From Bacillota bacterium (GTDB lineage Bacteria; Bacillota; UBA5301; JASBVW01), in the NCBI GenBank assembly GCA_029961005.1, contig JASBVW010000094.1:1-6154 (forward strand): a DNA stretch of 6,154 nucleotides. Direction: 5' to 3'. Each line of letters opens with the position of its first letter. The first letter of the stretch is position 1. This document shows, in pieces, positions 5,117-6,154 of the stretch. A program made the translations under genes and the position numbers. Under the pieces are notes generated by a model. That model searched no databases. It was not told the DNA's origin and was given only the letters and a program-made list of their open reading frames with translations.

Positions 5117-6154
5117 TTATCCGTTGAGTTTCTGCCGCAAAAGCTCGTTCACCAAGCCGGGATTGGCCCGGCCGCCAGTGGCGCGCATGACCTGCCCCAC
5201 CAGAAAGCCCAGGGCCTTCTCCTTGCCCGCCCGAAAGTCCTCTACCGATTTGGGGTTCTCCTGGAGCACGCGGTCAATGACCGCCGACAGCTCGGCTGCA
5301 TCCGTGATCTGCACCAGCCCCTGCCGGCGCACGATCTCCTCCGGGTCTTCCCCGGTGTGGAACATCTCTTCGAAGATCCCCTTGGCCATCTTGCCGCTGA
5401 TGGTCCCCCGGTCGATCAGCTCCAGCAGGGCCACCAGCTGTCCCGGCTTCACCTTCACCTGCGCCACTTCCAGCCCTTCCGCGTTCAAAAGGCGCAGGAA
5501 CTCCCCCATGACCCAGTTGGAGACGGTCTTGGGATCGCGGTAGCGGGAGGCGGCCTCTTCAAACCAATCGGCCAGGGAGCGGCTCTCCGTGAGCAGGGCG
5601 GCGTCGTAGGCCGGCAGGCCGTACTGCTCCTGGAAGCGCCGCTGCCGCGCCGCCGGGAGTTCGGGAAGGGTGCGCCGGATCTCCTCTATCCAAGCCGGAT
5701 CCAGGACCAGCGGCACCAGATCCGGCTCCGGGAAGTACCGGTAATCCTGGGCTTCCTCCTTGGTGCGCATGGTCACCGTGACCCCCCGGGCTTCGTCCCA
5801 GGCCCGGGTCTCCTGGACGATGGTCCCCCCTTCGTCCAGGATGCGGGCCTGGCGCTCCACCTCGTACTCCAAAGCCTTCTGGACGGCTCGGAACGAGTTC
5901 ATGTTCTTCAACTCGATCTTGGTGCCCAGCTCCACCTGTCCGAAGGGGCGCAGGGAGATGTTGGCATCGCAGCGCAGCGACCCCTCCTCCATCTTGCAGT
6001 CCGAGACCCCGGTGTATTGGAGAATGGCCTTGAGCCGCTCCAGATAGAGGCGGGCCTCCTCCGGAGAGCGCAGGTCAGGGGCGGAGACGATCTCGATCAG
6101 GGGGATGCCGGCCCGGTTGTAGTCCTGCAGAGAATACTCCGAGCCGATGATGCG
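5117..6154 (-). CDS. gatB: Aspartyl/glutamyl-tRNA(Asn/Gln) amidotransferase subunit B, 5' end outside window
   Basis: GatB activates and amidates misacylated Glu-tRNA(Gln) or Asp-tRNA(Asn) within the GatCAB complex, in organisms lacking the matching synthetases. The visible 345 codons are open to the window edge, so the first internal Met (5992) is not the start; roughly 130 N-terminal residues should be missing against a usual length near 475-480. Landmarks from the edge inward: DYNRAGIPLIEIVS; MEEGSLRCDANIS; KIELKNMNSFRAVQKALEYE; and DYRYFPEPDLVPLVL, all in the cradle domain. The C-terminal helical and YqeY-like tail follows, ending with the typical LVGQVMRATGGRANPGLVNELL segment and a TAA stop. 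In clostridia gatB commonly closes a gatC-gatA-gatB operon, and here the inverted repeat follows directly. Nothing in the sequence looks damaged. Confidence 0.96.
   Translation of the reverse strand, partial: RIIGSEYSLQDYNRAGIPLIEIVSAPDLRSPEEARLYLERLKAILQYTGVSDCKMEEGSLRCDANISLRPFGQVELGTKIELKNMNSFRAVQKALEYEVERQARILDEGGTIVQETRAWDEARGVTVTMRTKEEAQDYRYFPEPDLVPLVLDPAWIEEIRRTLPELPAARQRRFQEQYGLPAYDAALLTESRSLADWFEEAASRYRDPKTVSNWVMGEFLRLLNAEGLEVAQVKVKPGQLVALLELIDRGTISGKMAKGIFEEMFHTGEDPEEIVRRQGLVQITDAAELSAVIDRVLQENPKSVEDFRAGKEKALGFLVGQVMRATGGRANPGLVNELLRQKLNG

Overview
The window looks like part of a GC-rich chromosome from an anaerobic, probably thermophilic Firmicute (a Moorella/Ammonifex-type clostridium). 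This is an inference from three things: the protein sequences, a gatB gene next to a four-gene cytoplasmic NiFe hydrogenase operon, and the remains of a HEPN/MNT toxin-antitoxin pair. The species cannot be fixed from sequence alone. All recognised genes lie on the minus strand, so the transcription order runs from high to low coordinates.

Layout in transcription order. (1) 6154-5117: the C-terminal 345 codons of gatB, a subunit of the glutamyl-tRNA(Gln)/aspartyl-tRNA(Asn) amidotransferase; its 5' end lies outside the window. (2) 5116-4828: a 289-bp intergenic stretch. It holds a perfect 26-bp inverted repeat (arms 4998-5023 and 5063-5088) just downstream of gatB, then an AT-rich segment with a plausible promoter for the next operon. 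(3) 4827-833: four tightly packed or overlapping genes, hydB-hydG-hydD-hydA, encoding a group 3b-type (sulfhydrogenase-like, NAD(P)-linked) NiFe hydrogenase. HydA carries the NiFe site and HydD the small-subunit iron-sulfur clusters. HydG carries FAD, the nucleotide site and a [2Fe-2S] cluster. HydB carries two further [4Fe-4S] clusters. Together they would move electrons between H2 and NAD(P)H in the cytoplasm. (4) 757-731: a strong GC hairpin that probably ends the hydrogenase transcript. (5) About 710-70: a lower-GC relic of a HEPN/MNT module. A promoter and ribosome-binding site survive. The MNT nucleotidyltransferase has lost its catalytic GS...DxD segment and its frame, and its 3' end is fused by another apparent deletion into a HEPN gene lacking its N-terminal helix. 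Positions 1-69 show nothing I can identify.

I see no wholly new system. The most useful second looks are the 26-bp inverted repeat (possibly a small mobile or REP-like element), the two-deletion decay of the HEPN/MNT pair, and the non-standard cluster and active-site motifs (CxxD in HydD, RICAIC in HydA).
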